A stretch of 64,000 bases of DNA from Podarcis raffonei (Eukaryota > Chordata > Lepidosauria > Squamata > Lacertidae). Position numbers and translations under genes: made by a program. Location of the stretch: the NCBI RefSeq assembly GCF_027172205.1, contig NC_070609.1:59220501-59284500 (forward strand), read 5' to 3'. Below are positions 49,871 to 60,870 of the stretch, in pieces (the first letter of the stretch is position 1; each line of letters starts with the position of its first letter). A model generated the notes under the pieces. The model did no database searches and was not told where the DNA came from. It worked only from the letters and a program-made list of their open reading frames with translations.

Positions 49871-50669
49871 GTGAGGAGAGCAGGGATTGGCATGGAGAAA
49901 GAACTGAGTCAGATTCAGCTTGGGTTGGGTTAGCCCCGGAACATCCTGAGTCAGAACAGGCCACTCCAAGGCACCAGATTGCACTCCAAACTGGATCCAT
50001 GGGCCTGTGCACAGCCCTAGTTTCCATCACCATATCTTGTGGGGAGAAATAGGTACTTTGTTTTGCCTTGGCACACATCTGTGCTCCTTGGGGGAAACCA
50101 TCACCTGTAGCACTGGCAATTATTGTTCTGTAAAGTGCTCACTCTGAGCTGAAATGGAAAATGTTCCATCTTCTTGACAGCATGTTCAGTATGCCAACTA
50201 TGGCAGGAACACTGGCTCAAATGACAGGGAACTGACACCCGTCTGCTTGCTTTTCTGGCAGGCTTGCACCAATATGTTCCAGTGGAATGGTGCTAATTTG
50301 GAGCTGAAGCAAGGGTGCATTGGCAGAAATCTATTTCATTTCATTTATGTATTGCTTCCTATTAAACATGATTGCGTCCTATGATCGTTGCTAAAGAAAA
50401 CAATATAGTGGTTGTTACATCCATGTGAGGTACCATTCAAACAAGAGTCAGGCTCTTGTGAACACCTGATCTGTTGCTGTGATCACATATACCCTTTGCA
50501 TAAAACATACTTTCACCCATAAGAACATGCTCTATCTGCTTTGTACATTTCATGCTTGTTGATGTCTCATAGTACTAAAACCGGCAGCCTCAAGTGGGAT
50601 ATATCATTTTAAAAAACCAAATCTGAACACAACTGATGAGCCTTCTAATTTTCCTGAGTGCTTGGGGTT

Positions 50670-51015
50670 AATTAGCACTTGTTAACTGAGCAGCAGAAGA
50701 TCAAACCTATCCATTCTGAAGGAAATCAGCCCTGAGTGCTCACTGGAAGGACAGATCCTGAAGCTGAGGCTCCAATACTTTGGCCACCTCATGAGAAAAG
50801 AAGACTCACTGGAAAAGACTCTGATGTTGGGAAAGATTGAGGGCACAAGGAAAAGGGGACGACAGAGGATGAGATGGTTAGACAGTGTTCTTGAAGCTAC
50901 AAACATGAGTTTGACCAAGCTGTGGGAGGCAGTGGAAGACAGGAGTGCCTGGCGTGCTCTGGTCCATGGGGTCACGAAGAGTCGGACACGACTAAACGAC
51001 TAAACAACAACAAAG
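50670..51015 (+). mobile_element. BovB LINE 3' end
   Basis: Reads CTCACTGGAAGGACAGATCC, GAGCACTGGCGTG-like GCCTGGCGTGCTCTGGTCC, then ATGGGGTCACGAAGAGTCGG and ACACGACTAAACGAC. These are hallmark 3' sequences of BovB, also abundant in ruminants. Frame at 50791-51000 still reads MRWLDSVLEATNMSLTKLWE. Confidence 0.9.
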
Positions 51016-51544
51016 CTGAGCAGCATTGGATGAATGTGTATACACTCTTAATTTCCCAGATGACAAAAGGAGTTTGAAACAGGGAGTTTTGAAAACTATT
51101 TTTTTAAACTTTCATTTTTAAAAGATGGCAACCAATTTATTTTAATTGAGACAGGGATTTATCCACATAAGTAAAATAACACCATTCTAATGATAAAAGG
51201 TATTGAAACCAATAATGAAATGATGGCAGCAAACGGCTAGACTACATCTCTCTCTCTTACTAGCTTACTGTATAATAAGATTGTAATGCGGTTTTCGCAT
51301 TGCAGCATCACTCCCCAGGTCACAGTAAGGGAAGTGACATCAGGTGATGTTGCATTGAGTAGATTCACATTCAGTAAGGCCACACTAAGTAGAGCCATTC
51401 TGGTTAATGGTTGGATAAAGGGAACTGTAGCATGGCTCGTTCACGTGCAGGAAAACTAGACGGAAACCCTGGAAAGCTCACAGTATGCTATGACCGCTGG
51501 GAGCTCTTAGGAAGTCATTCATTCAGCAAAGGGTTGACCTCATC

Positions 51545-51695
51545 TGAATTGATTGATTGATTGAATACATTTATACCTCACCTTTCCTCTTCTCCCTGTC
51601 TCCATTCTTACCTGCACAACAACCCTGTGAGGTAGGTCAGGCTGAGAGGCAGTGACTGGCCCACGGTCACCTGGTAGGATAAAAATACAAAGATG
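51545..51695 (-). repeat. tRNA-derived SINE fragment
   Basis: Plus strand shows ACAACAACCCTGTGAGGTAG, GTCAGGCTGAGAGGCAGTGA and CTGGCCCACGGTCACCTGG, the body of the SINE family of 42361 in minus orientation. The tRNA head is missing. Confidence 0.6.
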
Positions 51696-51839
51696 GTAAA
51701 ATAATACCCTTATCAGGATGAACACTCGCATCTTTTAAATTCTGTGTTCTGTACTCTCTGTATTTCATCTCCCTGAACTTTTAAAAGAGCTAATTAAAAC
51801 TGGGAAACACCCCCCACCCTGTTCAAAGCCTGGCAGGTA

Positions 51840-52210
51840 TTTATGATTGAAAGCTTGGTGGTTATTTAATAATTAGTGAGTGGCAAAAGGGCAGGGGGAA
51901 TGGGGTGGAGATTTGAATGGGGCAGAGAGATGCTCCTACTTCATCCTGGCAACAATGGAAATTAATAACCCATCATTGTTCACACCAGTGGGATGGAAAA
52001 CGGGGAGGGCTTTAGAGAGCTCTTTAGAACATCATGAGGAACTGGTAGGGGTTCTCAAACAGAAATTAGACAGAATGGCAAGCTAATTATTAGCTGAAAC
52101 AATGAGAATACAAAACACAACGTGAACGGACGCTACATTTAATTATAAGAGCTAGCAAACCTTATCCTTTCCATTAAAATTGAATATTGCTGATACAAAT
52201 GGACATCTAG
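51840..52210. other. Unique island rich in TAAT cores
   Basis: No repeat or exon was recognised. Motifs such as TTTAATAATTAGTG, GCTAATTATTAGC and CATTTAATTA are concentrated here. Could be a developmental enhancer, purely as an inference from motif density. Confidence 0.25.
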
Positions 52211-53072
52211 ACTAATTTAGACTCTCCACCCAACACCCTTCCTCCAAATTTAGCAGGAGGATTAAATTTGTATGATCAAAACTGAACACTTTGCAACATA
52301 GCTCTTTTGATCAGCTTTCGGAGGATCAGAGATGTGCCGCAAGATGCTTAGCTTTAATCCAGCAAGTCTGGTTCTTGAGCTGCTAAATTGCTCAATAACC
52401 ATGACTCTGTGCAGATATTTGATTTAAGGGTGGAGGAGGTAATGATCACACCAGGCCTGAGCCCCTCACTCTTCTTCATATCTATATATTGCACATTACA
52501 GATTTGGCTCATGCTTAGAGTAATGTAAGCCCCGTTGAGCTCAATGGTTCTGCACTAAGCATAACTCAGTTTGAATTCTGTACGAAGAGTCAAGCCCTAC
52601 CATTAGGCAGAACGAGGCAGCAGATGCTGCAGTGCAGAGAGGCCTCTCTAGTAGGCGTGCATAAGTGGCCTGCCTAGTCCAGTTAGCAGGTCCTGTCTGT
52701 GGAGGGGGCATTGGGTGGGGGCAGCAGATCTGACCTCCAAAGAGCGTGCCTTCATGGCAGCAGCAGCGGGTGATGCATTCCTCGGAGGCCAGATCTGCTG
52801 CCTCTGTGGAGCCTGCCGTCTGAGGTGGTTGCCTCCCCTTGCCTCATAGGTGGGCCTCTAGTTCTGTTTGCTTCATTCTCCTGGCTGAGTTCTAAAAGAA
52901 CATTGCTGAGAGTGAGGAGGAGGAAGTTGACAGCCCTTCTACTGGATGTAAGTAGGTAGGGAATCAAGGAGTAGGGCTGAGTGAGGACAGCATCAAGTTG
53001 GTGGGGCAGCATTCCATTTGCCCTAAGGGACCAGGCTCCACTGTCTCAAACCTTGGTGTAATTCACCTAAAT

Positions 53073-53325
53073 CAAGGGATGGGGAACATATGGCCTTCTA
53101 GATGTTGTTGGACTATGTTTCCCATCATAAGAACGTAAGGACATAAGAAGAGCCAAGCCAATGACCCATCTACTCCAGCATCCTTGTCTCACAGAGGCCT
53201 ACTGGAGGCACTTGGGAAACCCACAAGCTGGACCTGAGAGCAAGAGCATTCTCCGTTCCTGGCCATGCTGCCTGGGGATTCTGAGAGCTGGAGTCTAATG
53301 ACATATGGAGAGGCATCAGTTCCTC
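53073..53325. mobile_element. Fold-back hAT-like MITE interrupted by a LINE tail
   Basis: Outer arms start CAAGGGATGGGGAAC and end CAGTTCCTC. A perfect 8-bp duplication ACCTAAAT flanks them (53065-53072, 53326-53333). A minus-strand LINE 3' fragment (ACATAAGAAGAGCC onward) fills roughly 53127-53260. Total 253 bp, which is 136 bp plus an insert of about 117 bp. Confidence 0.75.
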
Positions 53326-53559
53326 ACCTAAATGTTCCCTTTGTTGTCAGCTGATGTGTTGGATGCATGCATTTCTTTCTCCTTGTTATTCAAACTGCTG
53401 CAATGCCATCTATGGAAGCGTTCTGTCTTTGTTACCTTCTTTGTCAATAGAGATTGAGTATCCGAGTCTCCATGGTAATGTGACCCCATATTTCCTGTTT
53501 CTTGGGCACGGTACAATTGACATAATTATGTCTGCTTGCTGAATGGGAGGCATCATTTG

Positions 53560-53770
53560 TGAGTTTTTAGTTTTTAATAGCGTTGCGGTTCAAGCAGAGA
53601 GATGGTGTTTCATTCTAATTCATCTCGTATGGTTCAAAAGCATCAATTCTTTGGCGATCAGCCTTCTTTATGGTCCAGCTCTAACTTCCATACATCACTA
53701 CTGGGAAAAAGATAGCTTTAACTATACGGACCTTTGTCGGCAAGGTGATGTCTCTGCTTTTTAAGAAAAG
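53560..53770 (-). repeat. BovB LINE internal fragment
   Basis: The plus strand reads TTCTTTGGCGATCAGCCTTC, ATGGTCCAGCTCTAACTTCC and GGACCTTTGTCGGCAAGGTG, which is the reverse complement of the BovB ORF2 region. Separate from the plus-strand tail at 50.7 kb. Confidence 0.8.
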
Positions 53771-55035
53771 CACTAAGGCAAATTCAGACATGGAAGGTCC
53801 CTTTATGATAATCATAGCCATGCCCTCATCTAAGATCATACAATAAACTTATGATTGTGCAACAATCATAATAAATAGGGATGCATTGCAACAATGCATG
53901 TGCTACCTTATAGCAAGACCTACCATGGTCTGTGTATGTACATGGGCAAGTGATTTGGAGTGCTCCAATATCTTCCTTCCGCGTGACTTAGGTTGTGTTT
54001 TCTGCGAAATTCCATTATATGTGACAGAATTTGTATACTCTTCCCTTGAAACTGAAGCACCTTGTGTTGGCAGGTTTACTTTGGAGCACACAGAACAACT
54101 CCTCCTTGGTGTTCTTCCTACACACCTTTTCCAGACCGTCACCCTAGGAGCCAATCCTCACTGGTTCACTAGACTCCTTTCACTCTGATTGACTCCAAAC
54201 CTCCCATTTCAAGCTGATTGTATGGAACTAAGAGGTTTCAGGCCGGGACCCTGCTGCAGGAAGAGTAACTCGTCTTTGAGCCGCAACCTTGGACCACAAT
54301 AGCACTGAGCTCACTTAAAGAAGGGGAGAGGAAACTGTGGCCTTCCAAATGCTGCTGTAACTACAGTTTTCATCACTTCTGCCCATTGACTTTGCTGCCT
54401 GGGATTGATGGGCCTTGCAATCCAATGAGAGAAAGTCGCTATGTGCACTCAGGTAGCTACTGTGCTCTCAAGAGCTGGGGAACTCTAGCAGCTTAACCAT
54501 GGACTCTGTCTGTAGCCTTGGGCTAGCCACTTCGTAACCTCACAAAGATGCCCCTTCAGCATCTGCAGTACGGAACTGTTGTTGACATCTTTACGAAGGT
54601 CAAAAGTGAGGGGGAAGGGGGAGGCAGACAGTGCCTGCCAACTGGACTAGGGAGGCCACTTATGCATCCCTACAAGAGAAGACAGAGATTTGCACAAAAT
54701 TTGCAAGTGCTGATTTATAAGCATCAATGCCAATTTAGAGAAAACTGTTGTTTCAATAGAAAGGCAATTGTTATCACTGTAACGCGGGGTAAAGACAGTG
54801 CCCATGTGGTCTGTGTGCTTCCTCAGCCTGCTGTTTAGGTACCAGAGGTGGATTTAGGGCAGCACAGCCAGTTCCCCTGAACTGGGTGCTGGGCCAAGGG
54901 GGGTGTCGCAGGGCATCGCAACTTTGACATAGTGCACACTCAAAACGGAAGGCAAGTGGCGGGGGGTGGGGGGCTCTTACAGGGCTCTGCTGAAAGACCA
55001 AAGTATGCCAGTGCAGGAACCGACTGTCAATAGAC

Positions 55036-55823
55036 TATGGTTACCAGATGTTCCCATTTCCTGGGGACAGTCCCCGGATTTACAAATCTGTCCCTGGACA
55101 AAATCTGTCCTCGGAATGCATTTAATGTCCCTGGATTTATTTTTTAAGTGTTGTAGATTTATTAGTAGGGAATGAAAGTTCCATGATTGGTTCAATGGCA
55201 CAAGAGACAACATATGGGGACTTCCAGCAAGGCAAAATGGCGGGTGGCACGGCAGTGAGCAGCTCCTGAAGCCAGCCAGAGCCAACTGTGCTACCAGGCT
55301 GACTCCGGGCTGCTGAGACTGCCACTGCCAGTGCCGAGGGGGAACCAGGGACACCCAGCGCATCAGCTGGGGGAACTGCTGACCCCCTTCCCTGTGACCC
55401 AAATTGAGCCAGGAGCAAGAGCGCCCAGCCACCCGGCTGAATGCCCAGCGGCACTCTGGGGCGAGAAAAACCCCAGAGCCAATGCAGGGAGAAGGAGGAG
55501 AGGAGAAGGAGAAGGAAGAGAAAGAAAGAGGAACGAGAAAAAAGAGGGGAGCCCCGACCTTGCCGCTGAGGAGAGGTAGGAGAGCACCGGGAGGGCAAGG
55601 ACACATGGCCAAGCCCAGGCCCTGCCCTACTCCACGGCGGCTAGGACTTCAAGAGAGCAGGCCAGGGCCCAGAGGAAGGCTGTGCGACAGAGGAGACCAC
55701 AGAAGAGAAGATATTACTTCTTTTTTTAAAAAAAAGAACAACACAACTTTTTAAAAATAACTTTTTCCCCTCTTTTTTAAAAAAAGTGTCTCCGGATTTT
55801 TCGAAAAAAATCTGGTAACCTTA
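55036..55823. mobile_element. hAT-like non-autonomous element with GC-rich middle, 788 bp
   Basis: Ends TATGGTTACCAGAT and ATCTGGTAACCTTA are inverted matches. A perfect 8-bp duplication CAATAGAC flanks it (55028-55035, 55824-55831). Subterminal parts are rich in TCCCCGGATTT and TCCGGATTTTTC. The middle, about 55230-55690, is strikingly GC- and purine-rich. Long open frames there on both strands are Ser/Pro/Leu- or Glu/Arg-rich and show no known domain. Confidence 0.85.
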
Positions 55824-56399
55824 CAATAGACAGCTTTGTCTTTAAACTAGGCTTGGGTCAGACTACCTCTGACAGCTCTTTAAATAAAAAAGTAGGACAC
55901 GTGGCCACTCTATATTGGATGCTTTAGCAGAGGGCAAATTTTCGAAATCAAGAGTTTAGCCATCACCGCATGTATTGTTCCTTGTAGACATTTTCATTCC
56001 ACGGTCCTTGACAGACATGAAAGAGCTCAGATGTTCAAGTCTGGCCTCAATTAACTTTTGATTTCAATAACTGTTCAGACAGCCTTCTGCTGTACAAATT
56101 GCAATGCAACCTTGCCTTGTACTGCTGGAAACGTTGATACATTTGCTCACTAGGCCTGGCTCTTGTGTCAATCTGTATTCATGGAATAAACATGTGGATT
56201 TAGACACCTTGTTGCTAGGACTCCTCCCACCCTTGTTTTAACTGGGACAGTGTGTTGGACTTGCAGTTGGCTCACTTGCTGATCAGCGATGAACCTTTCA
56301 GCTGGTTTCTGGGCACAGCTCATATATTCAGCCATCTATATAACAACAATCGCAGTGTCATTATTTACAATGGCTACACCACTTCCAGGATCAGAGGTA

Positions 56400-56622
56400 G
56401 CATGGAGGATATAACTAGACCTGACTGCTATGCTCTTCTCTCCATTGTTGGAGGCAGTGATGTTCCTGAATTCTAGTTGCAGGAAAATGCAGGAGAGAGT
56501 GGTCTTGTGCTTGGGTCTGGATTGTGCACTTGCCAGAGACACCTGGAAGGCCACTGTGAGAACCGGATGCTGGACTAGATGGGCCATTGGATTGATCCAG
56601 CAGCCTCTTCCGATGTCCTTGA
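56400..56622 (+). repeat. Squamate LINE 3' end
   Basis: Contains TGACTGCTATGCTCTTCTCT, CTGGAAGGCCACTGTGAGAA and GCTGGACTAGATGGGCCATT. Same family as 47095 and 57243. Confidence 0.7.
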
Positions 56623-56639
56623 GATTACCAGTTGCTAGA

Positions 56640-57160
56640 GAACAACAGCATTGTTTATTTATTGAATTTATATACCATCCTATACCCTCAGGTCCCAGGG
56701 CAGTTCAAAGAATACGATATGATATAATAATCTTTATTGTCATTGTCCCATACAAAACAACGAAATTGAGAAAACTCTACATCAGACATTCAAAAACCAA
56801 CAAGCCTGCTATCCCTGCTATCTCAGCCTGGTTAGCCCCCTAAAAACTCTGATACCCTATAATTAAGTACAATATACTCCCATAGAGACTACCTTACACT
56901 GCATTTAAAACCAAAATCGCATTTGGATAGAAACTGTTTCTCAGGAGGCTAGTCCTAGTCTTTATAACCCTGTACCTTCTTCCAGAAGGCAGAAGCTGAA
57001 AGAGATCATTTCTGGGGTGCGCACTAAACTGCACTATCTCTGCAGCTTTCTTATGACTCCTGGAAGCGAAGATTTGATCCAAGGTGGGAAGAGTGCACCC
57101 AATTATTCTCTCTGCAGTCTTTACAACCCTGGACAGCATTGTTAAATGGAAGATTATGGC
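56640..57160 (-). repeat. LINE reverse-transcriptase C-terminal relic
   Basis: The minus strand reads RIIGCTLPTLDQIFASRSHK, then DLFQLLPSGRRYRVIKTRTS and NSFYPNAILVLN. This pattern is known from the C terminus of several fish and reptile non-LTR elements. I cannot assign the family firmly. The 3' part ends in GACAATAAAGATTATTATA (minus). Confidence 0.6.
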
Positions 57161-57242
57161 TATCAAGATTATTGCCATCATTTCCTCCCATTTGTCCTCT
57201 TTCCATAGGTATCTGGTGAACCACTGTGGGAAACGGGAGGCA

Positions 57243-57605
57243 GGAACACTAGAACTCATGGACATGCAATGAAGCTGAAACTTGGAAGATTCTGGAGAGA
57301 TAAAAGCAAGCCCTTCTTGTGGCACATACTTAAATTATGGAACTCACTCCCGTGGGAGGCAGTAATGGCCACCAACCTAGATGGCTTCAAAAGAAGATGC
57401 ATGGAGGAGAAGGCTATTGATGGTTATTAGGCATGATGGCTAAGCTCTGCCTCCATGTTTGGATGTAGCAATGCTTCTGAATACTAGTTTCTGGGAACCA
57501 CAGGAGGGAAGAGTGCTTGCAGGCTTCTCACACACATCTCGTTGGCCACTGTGAGAATGGGTTGATTGACTAGATGGGCTATTGGCCTGAGCTCTTCTTT
57601 CATTC
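57243..57605 (+). repeat. Squamate LINE 3' end
   Basis: Plus-strand copy with TTAAATTATGGAACTCACTC, GTAATGGCCACCAACCTAGA and ATGGGCTATTGGCCTGAGC. It lies directly beside the opposite-strand LINE relic at 56640-57160. Confidence 0.75.
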
Positions 57606-57769
57606 ATAGTAATTCTCAGTTGATGTAGTAGGATTGCCAACTAGGATTTTCTTGGTTACAGGATGCTGTTTGTACCTGGGTTCCCCCTCCCGGGGATGCC
57701 TGGTCTGGCCATGGAGACAGCTCCTTCTAGCCCTCTCCTGAGGTCCAGATGTGCCCCCTCAATGTAACC

Positions 57770-58370
57770 CTGTGTTTCAGGGATGCTGAAGGTCATAAAG
57801 GGCTCCAATCATAGGAACTGCAATCCAATTGTGAAACGGCAATAAATAGGCATTCCGTTGATAGCAGCTAATTGCAAGAGTTTGGAAGGCTGATGATGCT
57901 ACGCAGAGCTGCCAGGTGCAAATTTACTCTCCCAACCTCCACTGCGTGGGATGTGTAACCTTTACATAATCAACACATTCCCTTTGGGAAGACCTGCTTC
58001 ATCGCAGCAGGACAATGGCAAAAAAAAGGAGTGTGAGGTTCTGAATCACAGCGGATTGCCTTGCCAAGCGAATCTCTGGGTGGGCTGTAAACAGTAGGGG
58101 AGCAGCGGCAGGATGTGTTTGGTGCCTTTGAGAGCTGCAATTCTTTGTTTCCCCTATTGTCTGAGCTGTGAATACTATCACATTTTGCAATTATTCAAGA
58201 TGCAGCCTCGCTTCCATTTTATTTTGCCGTGCTCAGAGGTGCCCCCGAGGAATATCCACAGCCCGCTCTGCCTTGGTAAACCTAAAGAGTTTAATAGCTC
58301 CTTTAAGCACTCCTTGTTATAGCATTTATGTTGTCATCACTATTTTGAAATAAAGCAGGTCCAAGAAAAT
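57770..58370. other. Unique island, possible conserved non-coding element
   Basis: About 600 bp of complex sequence without recognised repeat or exon. Carries CTTTGTTT and CCTATTGTCTGA (SOX-like), AGATTTG-free AT stretches and CACATTTTGCAATTATTC. Best candidate in the right half for a conserved regulatory element, on inference only. Confidence 0.3.
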
Positions 58371-58517
58371 GGAGGGGGACATATTGACATGGCCTTGGAT
58401 GAAGGTCAGTTGCTCTGGTGGGGAGATAGATCCACTCCCCAGTTCTTGACACAACTGCTCCCCAGTCCTCTCCATGTCGCTCCCCAGAACTACCACCTCT
58501 TCTTCTGAATCACAAGC

Positions 58518-59232
58518 GACGCAGGTGGTGCTGTGGTCTAAACCAGTGTTTTTCAACCTTTTTTGGGCAAAGGCACACTTGTTTCATGAAAAAAATCACG
58601 AGGCACACCACCAATAGAAAATGTTAAAAAATTTAAGACTGTGCCTATATTGACTATATATAAAGTAATTCTCTTGAATAGGAATCAAATAAACACAAAG
58701 AAAGTATTTTATAATTACTTTATTATGAAATAGTAAGTAAACAGAAATATGAAAAATTATAAAATACTTTATTTTTAAATCTTTCGAATTTTTCAATTTT
58801 CCCCACAGCACACCAGGCAACATCTCGCGGCACACTAGTGTGCCGCGGAACAGTGATTGAAAAACACTGGTCTAAACCACTGAGCCTCTTGGGCTTGTCG
58901 ATCAGAAGGTCAGCGGTTTGAATCCCTGCAACGGGGTGAGCTCCCGTTGCTCTGTCCCAGCCAGCCTAGCAGTTTGAAAGCATGCCAATGCAAGTAGATA
59001 AATAGGTACCACTCCGACGGGAAGGTAAACAGCGTTTCCGTGCAATCTGGCTTCCGTTACATTGTCCCGTTGTACCAGAAGCAGCTTAGTCATGCTGGCC
59101 ACATGACCAGGAAAGCTGTCTGTGGACAAACACTGACTCCCTCGGCCTGAAGGTGAGATGAGCACTGCAACCCCATAGTCGCCTTTGACTGGACTTAACT
59201 ATCCAGGGGTCCTTTACCTACCTTTTACCTGA
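58518..59232 (+). mobile_element. Sauria SINE split by a hAT-like MITE
   Basis: Head GCGACGCAGGTGGTGCTGTG runs to 58543, and the rest of the SINE resumes at 58870 with GTCTAAACCACTGAGCCTCT. Body CTAGCAGTTTGAAAGCATGC, tail GGGGTCCTTTACC. CTGAATC-type sequence occurs just before and just after, a possible SINE target duplication. Confidence 0.9.
58544..58869. mobile_element. hAT-like MITE, 326 bp, nested in a Sauria SINE
   Basis: Ends CAGTGTTTTTCAA and TTGAAAAACACTG are perfect 13-bp inverted repeats. The perfect 8-bp duplication GTCTAAAC (58536-58543, 58870-58877) comes from the SINE A box region. The middle is very AT-rich; near the right end GGCACACTAGTGTGCC is a palindrome. Must be younger than the SINE. 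Confidence 0.95.
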
Positions 59233-60639
59233 ATCCCGAGACACCCCTGGCACAGAAGCCACCCTGTCTCCAGCAAGAACAATACAATGCGCTTCTACTT
59301 CCCAATATTTATATTCTCAACTAGCATAAAGTAGCTGACAGTTTCAGTGACAAGCTTTAGGAGAGGCAAGGCTGAAGCTTAGCTTAGACTACTGCAGGCA
59401 AGCCAATACTGGTTAACATGACACATCACAAAGGAATGAGTATGTTATAAAACCAAGGCTGAAATGTCAATTCTCATGTATTGTGCTACGTATTGGATTG
59501 AGAAGCTAACGGGAACATGATGCTCTCCATACTGTGTTGAAAGGCATGGTTGTAGCTGAAAAGGAGTGGGTCCGAGATATTAATTCTCTAGGATCAGGAA
59601 CATCTTTTTGTCCTGGAATGTATTGTTATCTTATAGAAGAGCATTGAAAGGTGACTAATAGAGTGTGAGCTGAAGTGCAGAAACCAGAGGGGCTGTGCGT
59701 CAAAAGTATTATTTTATTCTTGTATTTATTTGTAAGAGTATTCACACACCAGACTCTCATAAAATATCAGGGCAGTTATTTAGAGGGAGCTGAACTGGAA
59801 CTGCATGTTGTAAAAATAAAAGTTGCTCCTACAGTAGTCATGTTTTGTGCCTGTGTTGCATGAACATGTTGTTCAGCTGCTATCATGATTGTATCTCCCT
59901 ATACATATAAAAATGTAAGGTTGCCATCGCACAGCCCCCATTGGAGGATCTGTAGTGCTGCATTGCAATCTTGGATTTCCATGAAGGCAGGGGAGCAAAA
60001 GGGGGAAATGGTGGTTTAAAATAATGGCAGGAGTTTGAGTTAAGCAAGGATGGAGTAAATTGAAAGGAAAATGCATTTTTTGGTATAAAAAATCTAAAAA
60101 ATTGATTTTCAGGTATTACAACAATAAAAGAACAAAAGAAAAAAACAATGAAAACATAGGAAGTCCAAAAAGAAGCTTCTCTCAGGGTTATCTCCAGTGA
60201 ACATACTATTGTTTTCCAGAAAAGAGTTTAAGGTATAAATAGAAAATTGTATGTTTTCTTTTTACAATGGCAGATTTGAGTAAAAACCTTCATATAATGG
60301 ACTATCTCAGGGCTCTGCAGCCTTTAGTTCTCTCACCCGAGGCAGCTGAGAAATGGAAGAGGGAGAAGTTTGATCACAGTGAGAAGGGAGGAACACTGAA
60401 AAGAAATAAGTGGCTATTTTCAAAAAGTCCCCTCAAAAAAAAACCTTATTGATTTTGCAATGATATACATTAAATGAACATAATAAACAATGAGAAAATA
60501 TAAACATCTCCTCTCCACTTCTCACACCAGAAGCCAGGGAAGTGTTCTTGTTTTCCATTGTATGATCTTCACTCGTGGTTGTTTACTGTCTATTTTTACC
60601 ATTCCTTCAGCAGGCATATTGTATATCTTATTTGTTTAT
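59233..60639. other. Gene-free AT-rich stretch
   Basis: I recognise no exon and no repeat with confidence. Short open frames here have no family resemblance. Confidence 0.4.
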
Positions 60640-60870
60640 TTACTGCATTTATATCTCACCTGTTTCTCCAAGGAGCTCAAGGTGATGTGCATGGTTCTCC
60701 TTCTCCTCATTTAATTCCACAACCACCCTGTGAGGTAGGTGAGGCTGAGACGGAGTGACCGGCCCAAGAGCGCTCCCAGAGAGCTTCATGGCTGAGTGGG
60801 GATTCGAACTGTGAGCTCCCAGGTCCTAGTCCAACCCTCTAACTGCTATTCCACATTGGCTCCCATATCA
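60640..60870 (-). mobile_element. tRNA-derived SINE
   Basis: Minus strand: GCCAATGTGGAATAGCAGTT (A box) and CACAGTTCGAATCCCC (B box), then CTCACAGGGTGGTTGTGG-like body and CTTGAGCTCCTTGGAG. Best-preserved copy of the 42361 family. Confidence 0.75.

Noticed and set aside
54977-55612. 211-codon frame on the minus strand
   Set aside because: It crosses the GC-rich middle of the 55.0-55.8 kb transposon and shows only Ser/Leu/Pro-biased sequence; no conserved domain.
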